Assembly: GCF_036208045.1 (NCBI RefSeq)
Contig: NZ_CP121472.1
Coordinates: forward strand, 3,359,531 to 3,423,530
From: Thiorhodovibrio winogradskyi
Lineage (GTDB): Bacteria > Pseudomonadota > Gammaproteobacteria > Chromatiales > Chromatiaceae
Length of the DNA: 64,000 nucleotides
Direction of reading: 5' to 3'
In this document: piece after piece, positions 16,093-25,245 of the stretch
Layout: each line of letters begins with the position of its first letter
How positions within the stretch are numbered: position 1 is the first letter of the stretch
Translations under genes and position numbers: made by a program
The notes under the pieces: model-generated
What the model was told of the DNA's origin: nothing
Database searches by the model: none
The model's input: the letters and a program-made list of their open reading frames with translations, nothing else

Positions 16093-18750
16093 GTGACTGA
16101 ACAAAAACACACACCCATGATGCAGCAGTACCTCAGGATCAAGGCGGAGTATCCGGATATGCTGCTGTTCTATCGCATGGGAGATTTCTACGAGCTGTTT
16201 TTCGAGGATGCCGAGCGTGCAGCCCGCTTGCTCGACATCACCCTGACCAAGCGCGGGCAGTCGGCGGGGCAGCCCATCCCCATGGCCGGGGTGCCCTATC
16301 ATGCCGCCGAAAGCTATCTGGCCCGCCTGGTACGGCAGGGCGTCTCCGTGGCCATCTGCGAGCAAAAGGGCGATCCGGCCAAGAGCAAGGGTCCGGTGGA
16401 GCGCGAGGTAGCGCGGGTGGTCACCCCGGGCACCCTCACCGACGAGGCGCTGCTCGATCAACGGCGCGAGAACCTGCTGTGCGCCATCGCCGAGCAATCC
16501 CCGGCGGCGACCACCGAGGGCGCGCCAGACAACCCCGCGCCCAGCCCCGCCGCCAGCTTTGGGCTGGCCAGTCTGGAGCTGGCCAGCGGGCGCTTCAGCC
16601 TGCTGGAACTCACCGGCCTAGAGGCACTGAGCGCCGAGCTCGAGCGTCTGCAACCGGCCGAACTGCTGCTCGATGAAGACAGCAAACTTGATCGGCGCCT
16701 GGCCTTGAGCGGCGGCTTGGCCCGGCGTCCAGCCTGGCATTTCGATGCGGATAGCGCGCGGCGATTGCTGTGCGAGCAGTTCAGCACCCGGGATCTGGCC
16801 GGCTTTGGTTGCACGGGCCTCACGCTTGCAGTCGGTGCCGCCGGCTGTTTGCTGCACTATGTCAAAGACACCCAGCGCGCCGCACTGCCGCATTTGCGCG
16901 GCCTAACGCTGGAGCAACGTGACCAGGCGGTGATTCTGGATGCGGCAACGCGGCGCAATCTGGAGTTGACGCAGACCCTGTCCGGACAGGAAGACCACAG
17001 CCTGGCGGCGGTGATGGACCAAACCCGCACCGCCATGGGCGCGCGCCTGCTGCGGCGCTGGCTGAACCGCCCGCTGCGCGATGCACACGCTGTGCGCCTG
17101 CGCCATGACGCTATCGCCACCCTGATCGAGACCGCCCGCTTCGCGCCCCTGCGCGAGACCCTGTCCGCCATCGGCGACCTGGAGCGCATTCTGGCACGCG
17201 TGGCCCTGGGCTCGGCCCGCCCGCGCGACCTGGCCACCCTGCGCGACGCGCTGGGTCTGCTGCCGGAACTTCATCAGTCCCTTGACGGGCTTGATAGCCC
17301 ACTGCTCACCGAACTGGACGGCGACCTAGGCGATCATCCCGAGGTGCGCGAACTGCTCAGGCGTGCGCTGATCGACCAACCGCCAATGTTGATTCGCGAT
17401 GGCGGCGTGCTCGCCCCCGGCTATGACAGCGAACTCGATGAATTGCGCAACCTGGCGGAACATGGCGATCAATTCCTGCTGGAGTTGGAAGCCCGCGAGC
17501 GCGAGCGCACCGGCATCCCGGCACTCAAGGTCAGCTACAACCGGGTGCATGGCTATTACATTGAGATCGGCCGCGCCCATGCCGACAAAATCCCTGATGA
17601 CTACCAGCGCCGCCAGACACTCAAGGGCGTCGAACGCTACATCACCCCCGAGCTCAAGCGCTTCGAGGATCAGGCGCTGAGCGCGCGCGAGCGCGCCCTG
17701 GCGCGCGAGAAGGCACTCTATGAGGATCTACTCGCGCAACTCACCGGCCAGTTGGAACACTTGCAGACCACGGCCGCCGCCATCGCCAGCCTGGACGTAC
17801 TGGCCAACCTTGCCGAGCGTGCCGAGCGGCTCGGCTGGACGCGCCCGGAGTTAAGCGATGAAATCGGCATCGAAATCGAGGACGGCCGCCATCCGGTGGT
17901 GGAGCACCTGAGCGACGCGCCCTTTGTCGCCAATAGTGTGCGGCTCGACGGCGAGCGGCGCATGCTGATCATTACCGGCCCCAACATGGGTGGCAAATCC
18001 ACTTTCATGCGCCAAACCGCGCTTATCGTGCTTATGGCCCATGCCGGCAGCTTCGTACCCGCGCGGGCCGCGCGCATCGGCCCAATTGATCGCATTTTCT
18101 CCCGCATCGGCGCGGCCGATGATCTTGCCGGCGGACGCTCGACTTTCATGGTGGAGATGGAAGAGACGGCCAATATCCTGCACAACGCCAGCGCCAACAG
18201 CCTGGTACTGATGGACGAGATCGGCCGCGGCACCAGCACCTTCGATGGCTTGTCCCTGGCCTGGGCCTGCGCGGTCGAACTGGCCACCCGGCTGCGCGCG
18301 CTAACCCTCTTCGCCACCCATTACTTCGAGTTGACCAGCCTGCCCGAGGAGCATCCCGGCATCGCCAATCTGCATCTCGAGGCCATTGAGCATGGGGAGA
18401 AAATCGTCTTCATGCACAGCGTGCGCGAGGGACCGGCCAATCAAAGTTACGGCCTGCAGGTGGCGGCGCTGGCGGGCGTGCCGGTGGATGTGATCACCCG
18501 CGCCCGCGAGCGCCTGCGCCAGCTCGAGGACCAGAGCCAGCGCCAGGCAGTCAGCAACAACCAAGCCAAGGGAAAGGATAGAGACCAGGACCAGGACCGG
18601 CCCCGCATGGCCCAGCTATCCCTATTCCCACCGGAGCCGCCAAGCCCAGTTCTGGAGTGTCTGCGCGCCATTGATCCCGACAACCTAAGCCCGCGCCAGG
18701 CACTGGATCTGCTCTACGAACTCAGGCAGCTTGATAGCGAGCGCCGCTAA
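16093..18750 (+). CDS. mutS: DNA mismatch repair protein MutS
   Basis: About 885 residues from the GTG start chosen here. MutS binds mismatches in the cytoplasm and recruits MutL. The mismatch-binding domain has the [11 protein letters not shown] motif with the Phe-x-Glu wedge. Connector, lever and clamp domains follow, then the ATPase with Walker [10 protein letters not shown] at 629, [11 protein letters not shown], the Walker B region [16 protein letters not shown] and ATHYFELT. The C-terminal tail holds [13 protein letters not shown]. The open frame reaches back to 15835, overlapping cbiB, but residues before TPMMQQYL are unlike MutS. GTG at 16093 gives the usual 7-10 residue lead; ATG at 16045 is the alternative. 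Neither has a strong ribosome-binding site. Confidence 0.95.
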   Translation: MTEQKHTPMMQQYLRIKAEYPDMLLFYRMGDFYELFFEDAERAARLLDITLTKRGQSAGQPIPMAGVPYHAAESYLARLVRQGVSVAICEQKGDPAKSKGPVEREVARVVTPGTLTDEALLDQRRENLLCAIAEQSPAATTEGAPDNPAPSPAASFGLASLELASGRFSLLELTGLEALSAELERLQPAELLLDEDSKLDRRLALSGGLARRPAWHFDADSARRLLCEQFSTRDLAGFGCTGLTLAVGAAGCLLHYVKDTQRAALPHLRGLTLEQRDQAVILDAATRRNLELTQTLSGQEDHSLAAVMDQTRTAMGARLLRRWLNRPLRDAHAVRLRHDAIATLIETARFAPLRETLSAIGDLERILARVALGSARPRDLATLRDALGLLPELHQSLDGLDSPLLTELDGDLGDHPEVRELLRRALIDQPPMLIRDGGVLAPGYDSELDELRNLAEHGDQFLLELEARERERTGIPALKVSYNRVHGYYIEIGRAHADKIPDDYQRRQTLKGVERYITPELKRFEDQALSARERALAREKALYEDLLAQLTGQLEHLQTTAAAIASLDVLANLAERAERLGWTRPELSDEIGIEIEDGRHPVVEHLSDAPFVANSVRLDGERRMLIITGPNMGGKSTFMRQTALIVLMAHAGSFVPARAARIGPIDRIFSRIGAADDLAGGRSTFMVEMEETANILHNASANSLVLMDEIGRGTSTFDGLSLAWACAVELATRLRALTLFATHYFELTSLPEEHPGIANLHLEAIEHGEKIVFMHSVREGPANQSYGLQVAALAGVPVDVITRARERLRQLEDQSQRQAVSNNQAKGKDRDQDQDRPRMAQLSLFPPEPPSPVLECLRAIDPDNLSPRQALDLLYELRQLDSERR

Positions 18751-19176
18751 TGGTTTCGCGGCAAAAACTGTCGTGGGGGTTGTTGATCGATTCCATGGCG
18801 GAAGTTTCGCCACATATTTGCGCCTCAACATGTACACGCATTTAAGGGTGAGGTGATCAATCACCCGCACCGTCACAGACAGAGCGGTAAGATTAGGTTT
18901 TTTCAACCACCGCGTTTTCATGCCGTTACCCATAATTCCGGCGGCTACGTTTGCTGTCCTGCGTAAGCACTTAATTCAGCGCAGCGCCTCCGAATGTTCC
19001 AGCATGGAGACACATTCCTTAACCTTCTGATCGGGGGAAACTGGAAGACTTATGGATAATGGCATGCCCCGTCCTGGAGAGTCCCAAGAGCCAGCACTTA
19101 CTAACTTTCGCGCAGATTGAGTATCAGCACTTGAAGAAAGTTGCCCGCTAGCAGCGACTCCAGCTTATCGAGTCGC
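18751..19176. other. gene-poor stretch downstream of mutS
   Basis: No gene is supported here. Codon-like runs on the minus strand continue from the broken peptide gene (a 27-codon stretch ending near 19095 that reads IIERLDKLESLL and NLRES) in a frame shifted by one base. They may be the lost C-terminus of that gene. Base composition is lower in GC than the flanking core genes. A short GGTGAT/ATCACC hairpin lies near 18852-18865. Confidence 0.4.
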
Positions 19177-19404
19177 TCAATTATTCTCCAAAGTCTGCCA
19201 ACACTCGTCCGCTATTTGCTTTTTCAGCGCACCTAACTCACTCTCCTCAAGAGGAGTGGCATCCAAAGAGGGGTATGAAAATATTTCTGCTTGTATCGTC
19301 AACTCGCGAATTTCAACTGTACCGCCTGAAACCTGATCAAGTTGTCTCTTACTCAGATGCTCGCCTTCATATCATTTGTCCTCCTTCAGTTTTTTTTCAT
19401 TCAT
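19177..19404 (-). pseudogene. broken small gene with double-glycine leader motif
   Basis: On the minus strand an ATG at 19404 sits 8 bases behind GAGG (in AGAGGTGG) and opens a 75-codon frame, but codon 11 is TGA (19372-19374). Past the stop, the same frame runs 64 codons to 19177. It contains LSKRQLDQVSGG, the pattern of double-glycine leaders of peptide bacteriocins and related exported precursors, followed by TVEIRELTIQAE and an acidic tail with one Cys. A second ribosome-binding site (GGAGG) lies at the TGA, but the ATGs after it also stop within five codons. So the gene is broken unless the TGA is a sequencing error. No peptidase-transporter or modifying enzyme is next to it. IRELTI also recalls small DUF5908-type proteins of phage-tail-like systems; this is a weak alternative. 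Confidence 0.45.
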
Positions 19405-19781
19405 AGTTGCCACCTCTACACAGTTTTCGCATTTCAGACGGGACTTGACACATTTCGACCCACGAACCCTTGCTGCCTACGATTATAGCCATCGAAGCAG
19501 CTAAGGGGTTTAACTCCGGTTAGGTGGAGACCTCCGAGTTTGATTTACGCCGATCAGCGCCATCCGGTGTGCGGAATGGCGCAGCAATGCACCAGCCGGC
19601 GAGACCTTGCCCACAGGACAGAACAACTGTTTACCTGTCCTGAGATTATTGGCCTCCACGTTTTGCTAGCATTACCGTCGTTTCTTTTCGGAAGGCGTAC
19701 TCAAATAGGACAAGGAACCTCTGCAGAGCTGAAACGTGGGGCGAGGCCGATCTCGGCACCGCAGCGGCGTGCCCCGCTCCG
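19405..19781. other. intergenic stretch with a candidate minus-strand promoter
   Basis: 377 bases with no supported gene. A TATAAT hexamer read on the minus strand (19482-19487) preceded by TGG would be an extended -10 box about 80 bases upstream of the broken peptide gene. No good -35 stands at 17 bases. The GC-rich inverted segment near 19738-19780, just after the PLA2-like stop, could be that gene's terminator. A 94-codon plus-strand frame here has no protein-like character. Confidence 0.35.
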
Positions 19782-20564
19782 CTACTCACAGTGCCGGGAG
19801 GCCCATCTCTGGCCCCTGTCGTAGCTGTTTTGGGCGGCCGAGAAGTTGTTTACGGCGACCGACATGGTGCGAGCGGCCGCGCGGCAGCGGATCCAGCGTG
19901 GGCTGCCGTCGTTGTGGTCGTCGTTGCATTTCTGTTGAAGGTCGGTGAGGAACTGATCATCGCAGGCGCCCTTACCGTCGCCCTCTGCGTTCCGCGCGCG
20001 CCAGGGTGAGGAATAGCAGATGTCGTGAAGCCTGCACGCTTCATGGAACTTATCGTAGTTCATGTCGTGGATGAGCCCGTCGATGTCGATGCCATCGTAC
20101 TCCTTCGGGATCGAGCAGGCCGAGTTGGTCTCGTTGTCGCGACTGCCCCGGGCGAAGAGGTCGCCATTGCATAGCGGCACGCCGAAGCGGGCCTGGTAGG
20201 CAGTCGCGGCGGGATAGGCGTCGCCCTGGTAGCGCTGCCCGCTCCACGCGCCGGATCGCCCGCTCACTGAGTTCTTCCACTTCCCTGTGAAGCTGTTGCC
20301 ATCATTCGAGAACTCGAAGTAGAGTGTGCCCCGTGATGAGGCCGGATTGAGCAAGTCGGTGTAACGACCGTCGTAGACCCATTTCCTGCCACTCTGTTTG
20401 AGAGTACCACTGAAATTGTTGGTCGGCTTGCCGTACCAAAATCCCCAATTCATGTGCCCGTAATTAGAATTCCATGTCACGTTTAGGTCCGGCTTGGTCT
20501 GCGCAAGCGCGACATCAAGGGCGAACATAAAGGAAATTGTAGTGAGTACGCTGAGTCTGATCAT
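19782..20564 (-). CDS. secreted phospholipase A2-like protein
   Basis: 260 residues with an N-terminal signal peptide (IRLSVLTTISFMFALDVALAQ, cleaved near AQT). An N-terminal tryptophan-rich beta domain (about 25-105; NWGFWYG, FSGTLKQSGRKWVYDGRY, NSFTGKW) is followed by a phospholipase A2-type domain. That has ACRLHDICY with the catalytic His180-Asp181 pair and the downstream CDDQFLTDLQQKC helix. Known PLA2 enzymes use this His/Asp with calcium to cut the sn-2 acyl ester of phospholipids. Several cysteines suggest disulfides outside the cytoplasm. The ATG at 20564 is chosen because it starts the signal peptide directly behind GCGAGAGAAT; the open frame extends 13 codons further. It follows the amidoligase gene by 116 bases on the same strand. 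Confidence 0.75.
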   Translation of the reverse strand: MIRLSVLTTISFMFALDVALAQTKPDLNVTWNSNYGHMNWGFWYGKPTNNFSGTLKQSGRKWVYDGRYTDLLNPASSRGTLYFEFSNDGNSFTGKWKNSVSGRSGAWSGQRYQGDAYPAATAYQARFGVPLCNGDLFARGSRDNETNSACSIPKEYDGIDIDGLIHDMNYDKFHEACRLHDICYSSPWRARNAEGDGKGACDDQFLTDLQQKCNDDHNDGSPRWIRCRAAARTMSVAVNNFSAAQNSYDRGQRWASRHCE

Positions 20565-20680
20565 GAAATTATTCTCTCGCCTGTTATCTGTTGCCAGTAA
20601 CAATCCCCCGGCTCTGCCGGGAGATTACCCAACCGATTTATGGGGCTGAATAGTGTAGCCGTAAAACCGATCCGCCATCC

Positions 20681-21778
20681 TTAAAAACGCTTGTTAAACC
20701 AGCGGACGGCGTTACCATGCGAACTATTTATAAGTTTATCTTCACTGTTCAAGAATACGGTTAGGTTTGCAGGAAGCCTGTTACCTTTCGACGCATTAAC
20801 GCACCAGTTTAAAATCGTTTCAAATTGATGCGCATTTTCAACGACCTCTCGAGCATCAAGGGAGCCTGGGAAAAGCCGCACCTCGAATGTAGACTTACCC
20901 GGTACCTGGTAAACGAAATTCATGATATTAAAGTCGCAATATTTACTGAGCCCTCGATCCGCAAGATATTCGCGCGCATCTGCCCAATTGAGATTCTTAA
21001 ACTCCTTTTTTTTCGTTACTTTGAACAACCAATTCGGTAGTTTTCCAAGTCTCACACAATTGATATTAGTGCCAACCGCATTCCTTATTTGCGTATGATA
21101 TTTTTGCAATACTTGTATTAGCCGACAAAATACCTCGGTATTACAGAGCCTCTCTGCGTCAAAATGCATATGGATAGCTGCTTCGTGTGGGACACTAAAA
21201 CCAAGCTCAGTCGCAGTATCCAGAAGTTCTTTGAGTCGACTAAAGTGCTGCGCCTCAATGGGTGGCGTAATGAGCTCACAAGGCCTTTCCCGCTCGCCTG
21301 GTAATGGGGCAACAAGCGCGATAGGCGATGACATGATATCAGCAACACGCACAATGCCATTTTCCACCCTAAGACGCGTCTTGAACAACTCCGCTATTGG
21401 AGCGAGAACTGAATGCTTATCCGCCGCCGGATCACATCGCGCCATGATGAGGCGCAGAAAACGTACGTCATCACTGAGGATTCGATACCAACCTTCTCGG
21501 CCTTCCGCCCCCCTGTCTAGATCATGCCTAATCGTAAGATCATCCACACATTTGACAACAAACTGATGGGCTGCGGTATAGACATCGAATCCAAGAACCA
21601 AATTCTCGAAGACCGGCTTTCCTGGCACTGCGCTAGGTTCGGACTGCAGGTAGAAGCAGCGCTTGCTGTAACCACCAAATTTACGCGCGATTGCATCGGC
21701 CAAATCTTGCCGACTGGCGCCTCTAGGAGCGAGGAGCTCGATTTCAAAGCCAATCTTCCAATTTAGCGGCTTAATCAA
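20681..21778 (-). CDS. amidoligase family protein (COOH-NH2 ligase, glutamine-synthetase-like fold)
   Basis: 365 residues from a TTG at 21778. Family marks: WKIGFEIELLAP, the FYLQSEPSAVPG segment, CVDDLTI, RERPCELITPP, AIHMHFDAE and STFEVRLFPGS, which carry the acidic and histidine metal/ATP residues of this ligase fold. Members are thought to form amide bonds between a carboxylate and an amine; the substrate is unknown. In the same frame the sequence upstream still reads like protein, with KCTNCARQESRYFC (a Cys-x2-Cys...Cys cluster) up to a TGA at 21863-21865. I believe family members carry a similar cysteine N-terminus, so the true start may be lost by one base change. A 12-T tract and a lower-GC region lie upstream. 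The PLA2-like gene follows on the same strand. Confidence 0.75.
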   Translation of the reverse strand: MIKPLNWKIGFEIELLAPRGASRQDLADAIARKFGGYSKRCFYLQSEPSAVPGKPVFENLVLGFDVYTAAHQFVVKCVDDLTIRHDLDRGAEGREGWYRILSDDVRFLRLIMARCDPAADKHSVLAPIAELFKTRLRVENGIVRVADIMSSPIALVAPLPGERERPCELITPPIEAQHFSRLKELLDTATELGFSVPHEAAIHMHFDAERLCNTEVFCRLIQVLQKYHTQIRNAVGTNINCVRLGKLPNWLFKVTKKKEFKNLNWADAREYLADRGLSKYCDFNIMNFVYQVPGKSTFEVRLFPGSLDAREVVENAHQFETILNWCVNASKGNRLPANLTVFLNSEDKLINSSHGNAVRWFNKRF

Positions 21779-21865
21779 ATTTTGGATCTCATCTTGGCTC
21801 CGATCTTCTGCGGCACAGAAGTAGCGGCTCTCTTGTCGTGCGCAATTCGTGCACTTACGGTTTCA

Positions 21866-22184
21866 ACGCGATTCTTTTGGACGTTCCTGGAAATTTCGGA
21901 AGCCGAAAACTTGACTATTGCGGCGGAAAAGGTAAGGGTATAACCATTATGATTGATACGGCGTGAAATTGGATTGCTCGTCAGTGGCTGACGCGCCTTG
22001 ACTTATTTTTGCCTGTCAAAATGTATGGCAGCTTGGCCTTTTTTTTTTTTGGATCCGCTCCACGCGGAAGACCGGGTTGAGTGACAATTTGTCTGATCCG
22101 CTTTCTGGCAATCCAAAGAACGTGAAAACCACTCGTGCTTAACAACATAACGTGCCTTATTCCAAAGAAGCCTTGGAGCCTTAG
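21866..22184. other. AT-rich intergenic stretch with a 12-T tract
   Basis: About 320 bases between divergent genes. The most striking element is a run of twelve T (22039-22050) directly after GGCC; no strong stem precedes it, so it is not a clear terminator. Such a tract is prone to slippage. The region presumably holds promoters for the amidoligase (minus) and the Tat-type protein (plus). No RNA gene was recognised. Confidence 0.35.
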
Positions 22185-22616
22185 ATGGATAACAGACGAT
22201 CATTTCTACAAAAATCTTTGTCTTACGCCGCTGCGTGTGTTGGTGTCATTCTTTCTGCACCTGTGAAGGCACTCACCGCCGCCGATCGGGCTTATCTTAA
22301 CAGTCCCTATGGCTATTGTGACGCCAAAAAGGTTGCCTATGTTTGGGGTCGCACTGTCGGAGAGGCAAAGGCTGTCATCGGAAATAAGGTTTTAAGCAAC
22401 CTTCAGCACCTGATTGACCAAGATATTCAGTCAACAAGGGGGCAGGTCTCTTGCACTTATCAAGAAACTGAACTGAGCTACCGCGACGCGGAGAAACTTG
22501 GCCGCTATTGGGGCAGACCAACTCATGAAGCAAAACAGAAGGCAACAATAATGGTATCAGACATGGGAACGAAGCGCTTTCGCGTAGTTATGGCAGGCGC
22601 CCTAGGGAGACGTTGA
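22185..22616 (+). CDS. exported two-repeat hypothetical protein
   Basis: 143 residues. The N-terminus NRRSFLQKSLSYAAACVGVIL has the twin-arginine pattern R-R-x-F-L, with cleavage near VKA. The mature part holds two copies of a roughly 35-residue motif of the form Y-x-DA-x-K...WGR...EAK. The first is around residues 47-65 (YCDAKKVAYVWGR, EAKAVIG) and the second around 100-120 (YRDAEKLGRYWGR, EAKQKAT). I do not recognise the family. Tat export suggests it folds, possibly with a cofactor, before crossing the membrane. GC is lower than in the core genes. The leader does not carry a strong ribosome-binding site, but GGAGCC lies 7 bases before the ATG. Confidence 0.6.
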   Translation: MDNRRSFLQKSLSYAAACVGVILSAPVKALTAADRAYLNSPYGYCDAKKVAYVWGRTVGEAKAVIGNKVLSNLQHLIDQDIQSTRGQVSCTYQETELSYRDAEKLGRYWGRPTHEAKQKATIMVSDMGTKRFRVVMAGALGRR

Positions 22617-22898
22617 TTTATTCGACTTTACGGACCAGGGCGGCTTGTAAGCGCTTGATTTAATGCGATCTGGATTTCATGGCGCTGAATTAATCAGCGT
22701 TTCCCTAGCCGCAATTCAGCACTCAAGACGTCTTGCGCTCCACAAATCAATGTACACTTTATGTGCCTTCTTGAGATCATCCTGCCACACGGGAAACGCA
22801 GCATAAATCAGCCTTCCCTTAGCGATGCCGATTACTCGATAACTGCTCTCTAACCACGTCGACCTAGGTTCTCCCTGCGACGAAAGGTAACCGCCTCG
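22617..22898. other. intergenic region before the MFS gene
   Basis: 282 bases with no supported gene. A 64-codon minus-strand frame (22716-22910) has a short hydrophobic stretch but no ribosome-binding site or recognisable family and overlaps the MFS start. GCGACGAAAGG lies before the MFS ATG. Confidence 0.3.
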
Positions 22899-24107
22899 AT
22901 GAGCACGCAAACACGTTTAAGAAGCGCTGCTTTGCAAGTGGCGGTGATCCAATTCTTCTTCGCAACCACATGGGTCGTATATGTCGTCTTCCTCGGCGAA
23001 CTCTTGGAGCGGATCGGACTAGGCAAGGAATACGTCATCTGGTTCGTCCTGCTGGATCAGGTCATATTCGCCGTAACCGATATCCTTATGGGGTACGCGG
23101 CAGATCGGGTAGAGCGCATGGTTGCGCGACTTGGACCCGCGATCATCAGCGTTACGCTGATTTCTTGCGCAACCTTTCTGCTGTTGCCATTCGCGGCAGA
23201 CTTGCCCGATCGGCTAGGGCTCGTGGTATTCACCACGCTAATAGTGCTATGGGCTTCGACATCATCGGTGCTTCGAGCTCCTCCAATTGTTCTGCTGATG
23301 AAGCACGCCGCGCGGCCACAGGCGCCGCGGTTAGCCGCTTTGTCCCTACTAGGTCTAGCCCTCGGAGGTGCGATCTCACCCTATCTTGGAATCTGGCTGA
23401 AGAGTTTCTCGCCTTATGTGCCGTTTGCCGTCTCAAGTCTTGCTCTGGCTGCTGCGACCCTTGGATTGATCCGAATACAGCGTATCGTCGCCACACTCCC
23501 ACCAGAAGTGCGTGACCATGGCACCGCGAAGCCCGCCAGCGCAACGCGAATCATGCTGCTGCTTGTCGGCTCTCTGCTTCTGGCCCTCGGATTCCAACTC
23601 CATGTTTTTCTCAATAGTAAGGCGCAGTACCTGGATTTCCTCAGCCCGGCGGATCTGGTTTGGGTGCTCCCAGTATTCTGGATCGGTTTTAAGGTTTTTG
23701 CGATACCGGGCTCAACTGCGGTCAGGCGTTTCGGTGCACCAAAGGTGATGGCGAGTGCCGCATTCGTCGGTACCGCAGGCCTATTCGGCTGTCTTAAAGC
23801 ACCCAACCTTGAGGTATTAATTATTTCGCAACTCTTGACCGGTGGCGCCTGGGGTATTGTATTTACGGCCGGTATCGCAACGGCTCTCGGGCTCGGCTCC
23901 AATGGCCGAGAGGGTCTGGTACTTGGCAGTTGGTTTACGATCCTCTCAGTCGGTGCCCTTTTTCGCGTCCTTTTGGTGATTGGTGGCGTGAAGAGCGACC
24001 CTACTTTGGCGACAATGCTCCAGTGGTTGCCGCTGCTCCTCTGGATACTGGCTGGCGCGACGCTATTCTTCCTCAGCAAACGCTCTGAGCAGGCGAATCC
24101 GACCTGA
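22899..24107 (+). CDS. major facilitator superfamily transporter
   Basis: 402 residues with about twelve predicted membrane helices and the MFS layout. The first half contains MGYAADRVERMVARLGP, corresponding to the loop 2-3 motif (G-x-x-x-D-R). A central hydrophilic loop near residue 200 (ATLPPEVRDHGTAKP) separates the halves. The substrate cannot be predicted. It stands alone on the plus strand, about 280 bases after the Tat-type gene. A degraded copy of an internal segment of this very gene (around 23280-23375) is found 90 bases after its stop, at 24197-24290, showing local duplication and decay. Confidence 0.82.
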   Translation: MSTQTRLRSAALQVAVIQFFFATTWVVYVVFLGELLERIGLGKEYVIWFVLLDQVIFAVTDILMGYAADRVERMVARLGPAIISVTLISCATFLLLPFAADLPDRLGLVVFTTLIVLWASTSSVLRAPPIVLLMKHAARPQAPRLAALSLLGLALGGAISPYLGIWLKSFSPYVPFAVSSLALAAATLGLIRIQRIVATLPPEVRDHGTAKPASATRIMLLLVGSLLLALGFQLHVFLNSKAQYLDFLSPADLVWVLPVFWIGFKVFAIPGSTAVRRFGAPKVMASAAFVGTAGLFGCLKAPNLEVLIISQLLTGGAWGIVFTAGIATALGLGSNGREGLVLGSWFTILSVGALFRVLLVIGGVKSDPTLATMLQWLPLLLWILAGATLFFLSKRSEQANPT

Positions 24108-24196
24108 TCGTTGTTCGGGGCCGTCTTAATCGAAATCAGTCAGAGTGACAGTGTTACCGCTCTCATGCTGCAGCTTCGCTCTCCTTGCCGCTTCAA

Positions 24197-24290
24197 GCCC
24201 CGTTTGTTCTCCTGATGAAGCACGCAGCGCGCCTATAGGCGCCTCGGTCAGACCTGTCCCACCCCGGCTCAGCCCTGGGAGCTGTCGTCA
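24197..24290 (+). pseudogene. decayed duplicate of an internal MFS segment
   Basis: The bases reading FVLLMKHAAR then a stop align closely with nucleotides around 23283-23375 of the MFS gene upstream (IVLLMKHAARPQAPRLAAL). Similarity continues past the stop at the DNA level with substitutions and small gaps to about 24290. No start or other MFS parts are present. It is therefore a fragment left by a tandem duplication or by loss of a second MFS gene. Confidence 0.65.
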
Positions 24291-24685
24291 GTTATTTAAG
24301 TAAGCACCAGTTCGGAACCAGACTTCCACACAGCTCGCCCCACCCCAGAACGTGCTCGTAAGCTTCGCTGCTCACTGGCCGCCTTGCAAAACTTGACCAT
24401 TCTGCTCGCACAGTTACAAACCCGGCGCAGCAGAATTTGTTGAGATTTTTTGTCAGGCATGGACGAGGCTGCCATCCCCGCATAACTTAGTCATTGATGG
24501 AACCAGAAAACGGTCCACTACCACCATCACTCATCTCGCTGCCCGACGTTGCATACGTTTCGCTAGCGGCTGATCGGCACGCAGCACTGAATACACTGAA
24601 GAAGATTCGCTAGCTCACCTGGCAAAAGGTCTATCGAGACCAGGGGCTAAAGTGAATATGAAAAAAGTACCAGGCTGGATTTACT
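24291..24685. other. non-coding stretch between two gene remnants
   Basis: 395 bases linking the MFS remnant to the AAA-ATPase remnant. No gene is supported; a 63-codon minus-strand frame is cysteine-rich and lacks a ribosome-binding site. It has the look of a recombination scar: homology to the 33.6-35.2 kb gene begins abruptly at about 24686. Confidence 0.35.
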
Positions 24686-25076
24686 GAAACAGGCGATGTT
24701 GTTCAGCGGATCCGGGCAGTTGGGATTTAGTGCGGCGAGATTGCGGCCAAGTTGTGATCGGATACGTCGCTCAAGCTGCTCGCGCGAGCGCACCACCCCG
24801 CAGCCGAAGCTCAGGCGAATGACCGTGTAGCGCAGCGACCAATTCCAGTCCGGATGAATAGCCAGCCCGCGAAACAGCGGTTCGTTGCCGGCAAACAGCT
24901 CGCCAATGGTGTCGAGCAGCAGGGATTTGCCGAAACGGCGCGGACGCGACAGTAAAGTAAAAGCTGCCCTCGTCGATCAGTCGGGCGATAAAGCCGGTTT
25001 TATCGACATAGTAATAGTCCTCCTCGCGCATCTTGGCGAAGGTCTGGATGCCGATGGGGAGTTTGCGACGGGACAT
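24686..25076 (-). pseudogene. 5' fragment of an AAA-ATPase_like / PDDEXK gene, frameshifted
   Basis: From ATG 25076 the frame reads SRRKLPIGIQTFAKMREEDY and VDKTGFIARLIDEGSFYF, identical or nearly identical to the start of the intact gene at 33607-35157. One extra T (24953) then shifts the frame. After correction, reading continues as GELFAGNEPLFRGLAIHPDW and RLSFGCGVVRSREQLERRI down to NNIACF, where similarity stops at about 24686. Roughly 130 of 517 residues remain; Walker B and nuclease domains are absent. The gene is clearly dead. Confidence 0.85.
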
Positions 25077-25142
25077 GAGCGCGGCCGGGTTGAGGCGATG
25101 GCTTTCCCGGGATGATCCACCAACAGCCGGGGAAAGTCGACC
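24686..25142. repeat. direct repeat of about 457 bases (copy 1)
   Basis: This segment aligns with 34768-35223 in the same orientation, covering the 5' part of the AAA-ATPase/PDDEXK gene and about 65 bases of its upstream region. Identity is high over the coding part and lower upstream. The pair could support recombination deleting the 10 kb between them (25.1-34.8 kb). Confidence 0.8.
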
Positions 25143-25245
25143 CGGCTAGGACGGTCTGCAAGCCAATGTCGGAACGACAGGCCACAGCCTCGTGGTTGCC
25201 GTCGATCCGCAAGGGTCAGGGCGGACCGCCCTGACCTAGCATCCC

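Noticed and set aside
19540-19824. 94-codon plus-strand frame
   Set aside because: No ribosome-binding site, overlaps the end of the PLA2-like gene and has no protein-like pattern.
22039-22050. 12-T tract as an intrinsic terminator
   Set aside because: No GC-rich stem directly precedes it on either strand and both flanking genes point away.
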